A stretch of 64,000 nucleotides of DNA, taken from the NCBI RefSeq assembly GCF_039523735.1, contig NZ_BAAAFW010000059.1, positions 62,001 through 126,000 on the forward strand, given 5' to 3'. The first letter of the stretch is position 1. Every line of letters begins with the position of its first letter. The DNA comes from Tatumella punctata. GTDB lineage: Bacteria; Pseudomonadota; Gammaproteobacteria; Enterobacterales; Enterobacteriaceae. A program made the translations under genes and the position numbers. A model generated the notes under the pieces. It was not told the DNA's origin. It saw only the letters and a program-made list of their open reading frames with translations, and made no database searches. This document shows, in pieces, positions 1 through 7,673 of this stretch.

Positions 1-1119
1 GTACCGTTACTTTGCCTGAAACGTTTTCAGGATGCTGGCCATAAACCGGTCGCGCTGGTCGGTGGTGCCACAGGACTTATCGGTGACCCGAGTTTTAAAG
101 CCAGTGAGCGTAAACTGAATACCTCAGAAACCGTCGGCGAATGGGTGGAAAAAATCCGCCAACAGGTCTCCCCGTTCCTGAACTTTGAGTGTGGTGACAA
201 CAGCGCGATTGCGGCCAACAACTATGACTGGTTCGGCGGGATGAATGTTCTGACGTTCCTGCGTGATATTGGTAAACACTTCTCTGTGAATCAGATGATT
301 AACAAAGAAGCGGTAAAACAGCGTCTGAACCGTGATGACCAGGGCATTTCGTTTACGGAATTCTCATATAACTTATTGCAGGGATATGATTTTGCCTGTC
401 TGAACAAACTGCACGGTGTCAGCCTGCAGATCGGTGGTTCTGATCAGTGGGGGAATATCACTTCCGGTATCGATCTGACCCGCCGTTTACATCAGAACCA
501 GGTGTTTGGTCTGACTGTGCCGTTAATTACCAAATCTGACGGAACCAAATTCGGTAAAACCGAAGGTGGTGCTGTGTGGCTGGATGCCAGTAAAACCAGT
601 CCGTATAAGTTCTATCAGTTTTGGATCAATACCGCCGATGCCGATGTGTATCGCTTCCTGAAATTCTTCACCTTTATGAGCATTGAAGAAATTAATGCCC
701 TGCAGCAAGAAGATCAGCAGAGCGGTAAAGCACCGCGCGCCCAGTACGTCCTGGCTGAACAAGTGACCCGGCTGGTGCATGGGGAAGAAGGCCTGGCAGC
801 TGCCCGCCGTATTACGGAAAGCTTATTCTCCGGATCCCTGAATTCACTGACGGAAGCTGATCTTGCCCAGCTGGCTCAGGACGGTATGCCGGCGGTCACT
901 CTTTCAGAAGGAGATGATCTGCAACAAGCCCTGGTCGTTGCAGAACTGGTACCTTCCCGTGGTCAGGCTCGCACGTTAATTTCGTCCAACGCTGTTTCCG
1001 TTAACGGACAAAAACAATCGGATGCTGAATACCGTTTCAGCGCAGACGACAAGTTATTTGGTCGTTACACCGTATTACGTCGCGGTAAAAAGCATTACTG
1101 CCTGATAAACTGGCAATAA
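1..1119 (+). CDS. tyrS: Tyrosyl-tRNA synthetase, 5'-partial
   Basis: Class I aminoacyl-tRNA synthetase that charges tRNA-Tyr in the cytosol. The frame is open from base 1, so the gene begins upstream; about 372 codons are present against 424 in E. coli, and the missing part holds the N-terminus and the HIGH-type motif. Visible are the Rossmann segment GGATGLIGDPS, the tyrosine-binding region with QIGGSDQWGN, the KMSKS-equivalent KFGKT, and a C-terminal S4 RNA-binding domain ending in RRGKKHYCL. Sequence is near-identical to E. coli TyrS as I know it. A rho-independent terminator follows directly and pdxY starts 69 bp downstream, the usual enterobacterial order. Confidence 0.97.
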   Translation, partial: VPLLCLKRFQDAGHKPVALVGGATGLIGDPSFKASERKLNTSETVGEWVEKIRQQVSPFLNFECGDNSAIAANNYDWFGGMNVLTFLRDIGKHFSVNQMINKEAVKQRLNRDDQGISFTEFSYNLLQGYDFACLNKLHGVSLQIGGSDQWGNITSGIDLTRRLHQNQVFGLTVPLITKSDGTKFGKTEGGAVWLDASKTSPYKFYQFWINTADADVYRFLKFFTFMSIEEINALQQEDQQSGKAPRAQYVLAEQVTRLVHGEEGLAAARRITESLFSGSLNSLTEADLAQLAQDGMPAVTLSEGDDLQQALVVAELVPSRGQARTLISSNAVSVNGQKQSDAEYRFSADDKLFGRYTVLRRGKKHYCLINWQ

Positions 1120-1131
1120 ACAGTAAACGAT

Positions 1132-1156
1132 AAAGGCCGGTCTCCGGCCTTTTTTA
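1132..1156 (+). terminator. Rho-independent terminator after tyrS
   Basis: GGCCGG-TCT-CCGGCC stem followed by a run of T starts about 12 bp after the tyrS stop codon. It should separate tyrS from pdxY transcription, although pdxY could receive readthrough. Confidence 0.85.
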
Positions 1157-1188
1157 CGGTTAAATTAAGCGAAAGACGTCATACAATA

Positions 1189-2052
1189 ATGAAAAATATT
1201 CTTGCAATACAATCACATGTTGTTTACGGGCATGCAGGTAATGCCGCCGCAGAATTTCCGATGCGCAGAATGGGGGCCAATGTCTGGCCATTAAATACGG
1301 TTCAGTTTTCGAACCATACCCAGTATGGTCACTGGACGGGTACGGTTATGCCGGCATCGCATCTGACAGACATTGTCAAAGGTATTGCAGAAATCGATCG
1401 CCTGAAAACCTGTGATGCGGTACTGAGTGGTTATCTTGGCTCAGCAGAACAGGGTGAGAAGATCCTGGAAATCGTGCGTGAAGTGAAAACGGTGAATCCG
1501 CAGGCATGGTACTTCTGTGACCCGGTGATGGGGCATCCGGAAAAAGGCTGTATTGTCGCCCCCGGAGTGGCCGAATTTCATTGTAAATACTCTCTGCCGG
1601 CCAGTGATATTATTGCGCCAAATCTGCTGGAGCTGGAAATGCTCAGTGACCGGCAATTGCATAATATTGATGAATGTATTGACGCCTGTCGCCAGTTAAT
1701 TGCACAGGGACCCCGTATTGTGCTGGTGAAACATCTGTCACGGGCCGGAAAACGCAGCGACCAGTTCGAAATGCTGTTAGTGACCGCAGATGAAGCCTGG
1801 CATATCCAGCGTCCGCTGGTCGATTTCGGGGTACGCCAGCCGGTCGGCGTGGGAGACCTGACCAGTGGTTTACTGCTGGTGGATCTGCTGCACGGTAAAT
1901 CAATGCAGGATGCCCTTGAACATGTCACTGCTGCAGTATATGAAGTAATGATTAAAACCCATCAGATGGGAGAATACGAGCTGCAACTGGTGGCAGCCCA
2001 GGACCAGATAGCGATTCCCGTTCATCAGTTTGTGGCGGAACGATTAAGTTAA
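1189..2052 (+). CDS. pdxY: Pyridoxal kinase PdxY
   Basis: Phosphorylates pyridoxal with ATP to give pyridoxal 5'-phosphate in the vitamin B6 salvage pathway; cytosolic, ribokinase fold. The 287-residue length matches E. coli PdxY. The N-terminus MKNILAIQSHVVYGHAGN and the segment FCDPVMGHPEKG (substrate and magnesium region) are family hallmarks, and RQPVGVGDLTSGLLL carries the anion-hole GxGD with the catalytic Asp near residue 223. It sits directly after tyrS, the conserved enterobacterial arrangement. The gstA gene that follows pdxY in E. coli is absent; relic sequence occupies that space. Confidence 0.96.
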   Translation: MKNILAIQSHVVYGHAGNAAAEFPMRRMGANVWPLNTVQFSNHTQYGHWTGTVMPASHLTDIVKGIAEIDRLKTCDAVLSGYLGSAEQGEKILEIVREVKTVNPQAWYFCDPVMGHPEKGCIVAPGVAEFHCKYSLPASDIIAPNLLELEMLSDRQLHNIDECIDACRQLIAQGPRIVLVKHLSRAGKRSDQFEMLLVTADEAWHIQRPLVDFGVRQPVGVGDLTSGLLLVDLLHGKSMQDALEHVTAAVYEVMIKTHQMGEYELQLVAAQDQIAIPVHQFVAERLS

Positions 2053-2126
2053 ATGCTCTTAACGGCAGGGCCGTCGCGGGTCGATGGCCCTGCCTGTAAT
2101 GATCAAATCCGGTAATTTCGCCGCTG

Positions 2127-2282
2127 TTACAGCGCCTGGCCGCCGGAAGCCTCAATCCGCCGGTTTCGTCACTGAGTATGGCACTGACCGCATCCCCGAT
2201 ATCCTCTGGCAGCGAGTTTTAAGGCTGCATTTTTACCCGCCCCCCGGCGTTCGCCGCTAATGAGTGTAATGTTCTGGCTCAT
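2127..2282 (-). pseudogene. Short-chain dehydrogenase (SDR) relic, internal deletion
   Basis: Read leftward from an ATG at 2282, the sequence gives MSQNITLISGERRGAGKNA followed by ALKLAARGY, which resembles the Rossmann start of an SDR (normally TGASRGxG). About 40 bases later, allowing frame changes, it gives DAVSAILSDETGG and then IEASGGQAL with a stop at 2127, a typical SDR C-terminus. Only about 156 bp remain of an expected 700-750 bp, so the catalytic YxxxK core is gone. This reading is mine from pattern recognition and is not confirmed by alignment. The relic faces away from the LysR-like remnant at 2396, the usual layout for a LysR regulator and its target. Confidence 0.6.
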
Positions 2283-2395
2283 ATTTACGCCGTGAAGAAA
2301 AAGGGAATCCAGTCACCATCCTGTTTGCCAATAATTTGATAATAAATGGTCCTGATTACAGTTCACTGTTTCGTTTTCGACAACCCCGGGAAGGG

Positions 2396-2545
2396 ATGGA
2401 TAAAACTCAGGCAGTTCAGGTGGTTGTCTGTGTGGCGTCAACGGGCAGTGTGACCCGTACCGCGGAGACTGTGTATGGCGTGGCTGACAAACAGAGTACA
2501 GGAATATATCCGCAGCTGAGCAAAGGGAAATCCTGCGGCGGACAA
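2396..2545 (+). pseudogene. LysR-family regulator N-terminal relic
   Basis: From the ATG at 2396 the frame reads MDKTQAVQVVVCVASTGSVT then RTAETVYGVADKQST, which mirrors the LysR helix-turn-helix start (MDKLQAMQVFVRVVETGSFTRAAETL) with substitutions at conserved positions. The recognition-helix part (KATVSRxIQQLE) is corrupted and nothing of the effector domain remains. The frame stays open to 2587 only by running into the dtpA terminator. It is divergent to the SDR relic. It is most likely a decayed regulator; a functional short protein is unlikely. Confidence 0.6.
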
Positions 2546-2578
2546 AAAAAATCCCCGTCAGCAGGCTGGCGGGGATTC
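2544..2578 (-). terminator. Rho-independent terminator of dtpA
   Basis: On the minus strand, ATCCCCG and CGGGGAT form a stem with inner CAGC/GCTG pairing, followed by eight T. It lies about 17 bp past the dtpA stop codon. Confidence 0.85.
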
Positions 2579-2594
2579 GGAATTTAGCGCAGCA

Positions 2595-4061
2595 TCAGTC
2601 GCGGGTCATTTTGTGAAGCAATGGCGCGGAAACCAGCATTACCGCAGCAATGATCAGTGTAGTGATCCCGATTTGTTTGAAGACGTGGCTATATACCACC
2701 AGTGATTCTACAGGATTGGTCACATCGCCAGGTACCGCCATCAGTCCGGCGACTTTACCGGCAATAACGGCAGCGCAGGCAGTCGTCAGGAACCAGGACC
2801 CCATAATAAAGCCCATCAGTCGCTGCGGAACCAGTTGTGCAACCATCGCCAGACCCAGTCCGGAAATCATCAGTTCACCAATACTCTGTAATGCGTAACT
2901 GAGGATCAGCCAGTTTACCGAAACAATACCCTGTTCACTGGCATACTCTGCCCCCAGCGGCAGTACCAGAAACGCCCCCGAACATAACAGCATACCGATA
3001 GAGAACTTAAACGGCATCGGCAGGCGATCACCCAGTTTGTTGTACAGCATCGCCAGTAACGGGCTGCATACCATAATCCAGAACGGATTCAGTGCCTGGA
3101 ACTGCTCCGGCTGGAAAGTAATCCCAAAGATCTGGTGTTCAACATTGCGGATGGCAAAGAAGTTCAGTGATGTCGGCATCTGCATATACAGCACGAAGAA
3201 GACGATAGCTTCGACCATCAGAATAAATGCCACCATCATTTTGCGGCGCGCAGCACCCTGCAGGGCAAAGGTTTCTTTCGCGAATACCAGTACAATACCG
3301 ATAGCGATTACCAGTAAAGCAATCCGCGCCACAGACTGGTGATGCAGTAACCCGCTGGCAACGGCGATCAGTACCACCACACCAGCCAGCGTCGCCAGCA
3401 GTTTACCTGTATGCAGCGGGGCAAAGTCGGCCGCAGAGCCGTGCTTTTTAACCAGCGATTTCAGGCTCAGGAAGTTAATCAGCGTAAATACCAGTCCGAC
3501 GACGGACAATGAGAATGCCACGCTCCAGCCGTATTGATTTGCCAGCCATGGGGTCAGCATCATTGAGAACAGGGAGCCGATATTGATGGACATATAAAAC
3601 ATGGTGAATGCACCATCAATACGCGGGTCATCTTTCTCATAACAGGTAGACAGTAAAGACGACGGGTTCGCCTTAAACAGTCCGCTGCCGACAGCAATGG
3701 TTGCCATCCCCAGATAGACCACATCAACATGATGGCCGGAGAAGGCGATCAGTGAATAACCCAGCGCCAGTACAATCACCCCGAGGACGATAACCCGCTT
3801 GGTTCCCAGAACTTTGTCACCTAACCAGCCGCCGATCGCCGTCAGGCCATAAACCATCGCACTGAAAGAAGAGAACAGGGTGATAGAGTCAGCTTCTGAC
3901 ATCCCCAACTGTTTGACCAGGTAAACAGCCATTATTGCCTGTAAACCGTAGTAACCAAAACGCTCCCAGAGCTCGATGGTGAAAATCAGATAGAACGCTT
4001 TCGGTTGCCGAAAGGCATTCATACTGACAGCCTCTTTATTATGTTTGTTTGCAGTAGACAC
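2595..4061 (-). CDS. dtpA: Dipeptide/tripeptide proton symporter DtpA
   Basis: Proton-coupled POT-family permease of the inner membrane importing di- and tripeptides. The 488-residue protein has the signature ELWERFGYYG near residue 31 (the ExxERFxYY proton-coupling motif), FKANPSSLL, and many hydrophobic segments consistent with 14 helices. Start is GTG at 4061: GAGGT lies 8 bp upstream and E. coli tppB also starts MSTAN. The gene is monocistronic with its own terminator. A long AT-rich intergenic region upstream probably holds the promoter; the E. coli orthologue is osmoregulated through OmpR, which I could not verify here. Confidence 0.96.
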   Translation of the reverse strand: MSTANKHNKEAVSMNAFRQPKAFYLIFTIELWERFGYYGLQAIMAVYLVKQLGMSEADSITLFSSFSAMVYGLTAIGGWLGDKVLGTKRVIVLGVIVLALGYSLIAFSGHHVDVVYLGMATIAVGSGLFKANPSSLLSTCYEKDDPRIDGAFTMFYMSINIGSLFSMMLTPWLANQYGWSVAFSLSVVGLVFTLINFLSLKSLVKKHGSAADFAPLHTGKLLATLAGVVVLIAVASGLLHHQSVARIALLVIAIGIVLVFAKETFALQGAARRKMMVAFILMVEAIVFFVLYMQMPTSLNFFAIRNVEHQIFGITFQPEQFQALNPFWIMVCSPLLAMLYNKLGDRLPMPFKFSIGMLLCSGAFLVLPLGAEYASEQGIVSVNWLILSYALQSIGELMISGLGLAMVAQLVPQRLMGFIMGSWFLTTACAAVIAGKVAGLMAVPGDVTNPVESLVVYSHVFKQIGITTLIIAAVMLVSAPLLHKMTRD

Positions 4062-4627
4062 TATTACCTCGGTGTATGATGACCCTGTTTTACGTCAGGA
4101 ATTAAGTGCGTGCCATGCGTATAATTTTGCATGATCGTTGTTTTTTATAGGTAGTGCGGACATCTGATTCAGACGATAAAAACGATACGGCATAATCACC
4201 AGTTGAATGACTGACAGACTGCATTGCATAGATTTTAAAGTTGTTAACAAAGTGCGCAGGATAATTAAATATCGAAAATACGTAACAATCCGATAGAAAG
4301 AATAATAAATTAGTGCAGGTAATGCAATGGCAGTGGTTTTGGCTTTTAATGTTTTTATTATGCAAATTTAAAGGGTGTCATCCTGTTTTATTTTTATTTA
4401 TTGTGTTTTTATGCTATCGATATTTTGTTTTGTGGGGTTTTGTTCTGATGTAAAAAGCGAAGTGTAATAGTAAACGGAATGGGTGAAAATAACAGAAATG
4501 GCAGAGTTGGTTTACAGTAAAAAAAAAGACACTACAGTAACTTATTGATTTATATTGCTAATGTCAGACAGGTCCGCGGGCGGATATCTGTCTGTGGATT
4601 AACAAAAAAATTTTTTTTTTGAAATTT
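4062..4627. other. AT-rich intergenic region between dtpA and nth
   Basis: About 565 bp, much richer in A/T than its neighbours, with several A and T runs including ten T near 4609. It contains an open frame on the minus strand (4102-4365) with no recognisable domain, poor codon character and no convincing ribosome site, so I do not call a gene. It likely holds the dtpA promoter and the 3' end of the nth transcript. Confidence 0.6.
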
Positions 4628-5260
4628 TTAGTCAGTTTTGTCGCGAAATTCGCATAAATCTTCTATCAGACAGGAACCACAGCGAGGTTTACGGGCAATG
4701 CAGGTATACCGCCCGAGCAGGATCAGCCAGTGATGACAGTCCACTTTAAATTCAGCAGGGACGACTTTGAGTAATTTTTGTTCGACCTGATCGACATTTT
4801 TACCGGGGGCAAAGCCGGTACGGTTCGACACACGGAAGATATGGGTATCCACCGCGATGGTCGGCCAGCCAAATGCCGTATTCAGTACTACATTCGCTGT
4901 TTTTCTGCCCACCCCGGGTAATGCTTCTAAGGCTTCACGGCTTTCCGGCACCTGGCTCTGATGCTGATTCACCAGTATCTGACAGGTTTTAATCACATTT
5001 GCCGCTTTACTGTTAAACAGTCCGATGGTTTTTATCGCATCACGGACGCCGTCTTCTCCCAGTGCCAGCATGCTCTCCGGGTCAGGGGCTTTGGCAAACA
5101 GCCCGACAGTTGCTTTATTGACACTGACATCCGTTGCCTGAGCCGAAAGCAACACAGCGATTAACAATTCGAACGGTGAGCTGAAATTAAGTTCAGTGGT
5201 CGGATGCGGGTTATTGGCCCGCAGCCGGCTAAGGATCTGATAACGTTTCTCTTTATTCAC
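4628..5260 (-). CDS. nth: Endonuclease III
   Basis: Bifunctional DNA glycosylase/AP lyase removing oxidised pyrimidines in base excision repair. It has 210 residues against 211 in E. coli. The helix-hairpin-helix LPGVGRKTANVV contains the catalytic Lys120, and Asp138 lies in AVDTHIFRV. The C-terminal 4Fe-4S cluster ligands are Cys187, Cys194, Cys197 and Cys203 with the expected C-x6-C-x2-C-x5-C spacing. The start codon overlaps the end of rsxE by 4 bp, so nth is the last gene of the rsx operon, as in E. coli. Confidence 0.97.
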   Translation of the reverse strand: MNKEKRYQILSRLRANNPHPTTELNFSSPFELLIAVLLSAQATDVSVNKATVGLFAKAPDPESMLALGEDGVRDAIKTIGLFNSKAANVIKTCQILVNQHQSQVPESREALEALPGVGRKTANVVLNTAFGWPTIAVDTHIFRVSNRTGFAPGKNVDQVEQKLLKVVPAEFKVDCHHWLILLGRYTCIARKPRCGSCLIEDLCEFRDKTD

Positions 5261-5985
5261 GACGCTTTTCCGGTCTGTAACCGGGTGGCCGCGACCGCCG
5301 GCGAAGGGCTTTCAGCCAGTTTTGCGGCTTCGGCTTTGCGTTCAGCATACTGACGGGTGCGCTGATCGATCAGGTATTTGACGGCCAGTAACATACCAAG
5401 ACCGATAAATGCGCCCGGCGGCAGCATAGCCAGTAACATCGGCGAATCGAAATGGAATACCTGAACACGCAGAACTTTCGCCCAGGGGCCGAGTAACTGG
5501 TCAGCACCGTTAAAGATAGTACCGTTGCCAATAATCTCACGCAGAGACCCGAGGGTGACCATGGCACAGGTGGCTCCCATTCCGATAGAAAAACCATCGA
5601 GCGCTGAAAGTGCAACACTGGATTTAGAGGCCACGGCTTCGGCACGACCAACCACAATACAGTTGGTCACGATCAACGGAATAAAAATCCCCAGTGACTG
5701 GTACAGACTGTGTGCATAAGCGCTGATCAGCATCTGTACGCAACTGACGACCGAGGCAATAATCATTACATAAATCGGAATACGAATTTCTGACGGCATC
5801 CAGCGCCGCGATAATGAAATGGCGCTGTTAGTTATGGTCAGCACCAGGGTGGTGGCAAGCCCCAGCCCGAGGGCGTTAGTGGCGGTAGACGTCACCGCCA
5901 GTAACGGGCACAGGCCCAGTAACTGAACCAGCGCGGAGTTATTTTTCCACAGACCGCCGATCAGTAAGTTTTTAGCTTCACTCAT
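5257..5985 (-). CDS. rsxE: Electron transport complex subunit RsxE
   Basis: Integral membrane subunit of the Rsx/Rnf complex, which in E. coli keeps SoxR reduced. The ATG at 5985 gives MSEAKNLLIGGLWKNNSALV, matching E. coli RsxE; an in-frame ATG five codons earlier is less likely. The ATGA overlap with the rsxG stop supports this choice. The 242 residues contain six predicted membrane segments with LLGLCPLLAVTSTATNALGL and the half-site LIVTNCIVVGRAEA, shared with the homologous subunit RsxA. It is coupled downstream to nth. Confidence 0.96.
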   Translation of the reverse strand: MSEAKNLLIGGLWKNNSALVQLLGLCPLLAVTSTATNALGLGLATTLVLTITNSAISLSRRWMPSEIRIPIYVMIIASVVSCVQMLISAYAHSLYQSLGIFIPLIVTNCIVVGRAEAVASKSSVALSALDGFSIGMGATCAMVTLGSLREIIGNGTIFNGADQLLGPWAKVLRVQVFHFDSPMLLAMLPPGAFIGLGMLLAVKYLIDQRTRQYAERKAEAAKLAESPSPAVAATRLQTGKAS

Positions 5986-6611
5986 TGAGTATCTCCACAT
6001 TCTGGCAGCGATGATAGCTGCGATGGCAGTGTTTCAATATACAGGGTGGTACGTTTGGCAGCATTAACTACCGCGCGGGGAGTAATCGTTGCCCCGGTAA
6101 ACTGGTCAAAATCCCCGCCGTCTTTCTTAACCGCAAAATGGCGATCATCAGGGCCCTGTAATACCACCCCCGAAAAATGCGTTATCCAGTCAGAAATGCG
6201 TAATTCAATTTTGTCCCCCAGCCCCGGGGTTTCATGCTGTTCGACGACACGCACGCCGAGAACCTTGCCGTGGAAGTCGGCACCGACCAGCATCTGGATA
6301 GCCCCTGAATAACCGTCGGGAGCAGTGGTTTCCAGTGCCACGGCCACCGGAACACCATCCTTGCGTGCCAGATATAAATGGTGCGGGTCCATATTGCCTA
6401 ATGACTTATCACGCACCACATAGCATTCCTGCTGCAGTTTATTATTATACAGAGATGGCGGAACGACCTGGTCGAGTAATGCTTTTTGTTCCAGTGCCAT
6501 CTGATGTTCTACCGTTGGTTTGGTCACCATATTAATCACCGCCGTCATACCGGTAGTAATAGCAGCAAATACTGCCAGGGTGACGCCGTTTTTTCGGATA
6601 GTATCGAGCAT
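5982..6611 (-). CDS. rsxG: Electron transport complex subunit RsxG
   Basis: Periplasm-facing subunit carrying covalent FMN in the Rsx/Rnf complex. One N-terminal membrane anchor (about residues 10-28) is followed by an FMN-binding domain. The motif GGDFDQFTGATITPRAV includes the S/T-G-A-T flavinylation site, the second Thr being the expected attachment point. Length of 209 residues matches E. coli (206). It lies 3 bp after rsxD and overlaps rsxE by 4 bp, indicating translational coupling. Confidence 0.96.
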   Translation of the reverse strand: MLDTIRKNGVTLAVFAAITTGMTAVINMVTKPTVEHQMALEQKALLDQVVPPSLYNNKLQQECYVVRDKSLGNMDPHHLYLARKDGVPVAVALETTAPDGYSGAIQMLVGADFHGKVLGVRVVEQHETPGLGDKIELRISDWITHFSGVVLQGPDDRHFAVKKDGGDFDQFTGATITPRAVVNAAKRTTLYIETLPSQLSSLPECGDTQ

Positions 6612-6614
6612 CGG

Positions 6615-7673
6615 TTATTCCTTACGATGGCCATACACCCGCGGCTGAGTGTAGTAATCAATGAGAGGGACGCAAATATTTGCCAGCAGTACGGCAAAAG
6701 CCACACCGTCCGGGTATCCGCCAAAACTGCGGATAAGCCAGGTCAGCAGGCCAGTCAGGGCACCGTATACCAGACGTCCCTTATCGGTTGTTGATGCAGA
6801 TACAGGGTCAGTGGCAATAAAAAATGCCCCGAGCATGGTTCCGCCGGAGAACAGCTGCATCATCGGCGAGGCCAGGCTGCCAGGAGATAACCACCACCCA
6901 ACGGTGGCACAGAAAGTCAGCGCCAGTAAAAAACTGACCGGAATATGCCAGCGGATAGTGCCTTTAAACAGCATAAACAGGCCACCGGCCAGAAATCCGA
7001 CATTCACCCACTGCCAGCCCTGACCACCGAGAACCCCCTGAAAAATGGGCTCAGCCAGTAGCTGGCTGGCGGAATGTCCGGCGCGCAGACCCGTTTTAAA
7101 CCCGTCCAGAGGGGTAGCCTGACTGACTCCGTCAATACCTGATTGCAGAGCCTGCATCGATAAACCGCCACCCGTATGACCGGTAAAGATCATATTCAGG
7201 CTGTCCATCAGACCGGGTTTCACTGACTGTAATGCCTCTGGGGGCAGCCAGCTGGTCATCTGCACCGGGAAAGAGATCAGCAGCACCACATAACCGACCA
7301 TCGCCGGGTTAAACGGATTCTGTCCCAGCCCGCCATATAATTGTTTCGCAATAATAATCGCGAAGGCGGTTCCGAGGACTATCAGCCACCAGGGAGCCAG
7401 TGGCGGAAGACTGACTCCCAGCAGAAGTGCTGTCAGTAAGGCCGAATTATCGGACAGCACCGGTAACACGGGTTGCTGGCGCAGGCGCAGTACCAGACCT
7501 TCACAGGCCCAGGCAGTCAGTGCCGCGAGGATCACCTGGATCAGGTTACCGTAACCGAAAAAATACCACTGGGCAGCCAGCCCCGGCAGGGCGGCCAGCA
7601 GAACAATGGTCATAATCCGGTGAGTACTGTGCCGGTTATGAGTATAAGGTGAACTTGCAATACGAAAAGCCAT
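6615..7673 (-). CDS. rsxD: Electron transport complex subunit RsxD
   Basis: Membrane subunit of the Rsx/Rnf complex, homologous to NqrB, with covalently bound FMN in studied members. It has 352 residues, the same as E. coli. Family segments are KQLYGGLGQNPFNPAMVGY and IDGVSQATPLDGFKT, whose Thr is the expected FMN site, followed by SGGTMLGAFFIATDPVSAST and IRSFGGYPDGVAFAVLLAN. About ten hydrophobic helices are visible. The start codon is immediately after the rsxC stop (gap of zero), consistent with one operon. Confidence 0.96.
   Translation of the reverse strand: MAFRIASSPYTHNRHSTHRIMTIVLLAALPGLAAQWYFFGYGNLIQVILAALTAWACEGLVLRLRQQPVLPVLSDNSALLTALLLGVSLPPLAPWWLIVLGTAFAIIIAKQLYGGLGQNPFNPAMVGYVVLLISFPVQMTSWLPPEALQSVKPGLMDSLNMIFTGHTGGGLSMQALQSGIDGVSQATPLDGFKTGLRAGHSASQLLAEPIFQGVLGGQGWQWVNVGFLAGGLFMLFKGTIRWHIPVSFLLALTFCATVGWWLSPGSLASPMMQLFSGGTMLGAFFIATDPVSASTTDKGRLVYGALTGLLTWLIRSFGGYPDGVAFAVLLANICVPLIDYYTQPRVYGHRKE

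Noticed and set aside
4102..4365. 87-codon open frame on the minus strand upstream of dtpA
   Set aside because: It lies in AT-rich intergenic DNA, has no domain, unusual composition and no convincing ribosome site.
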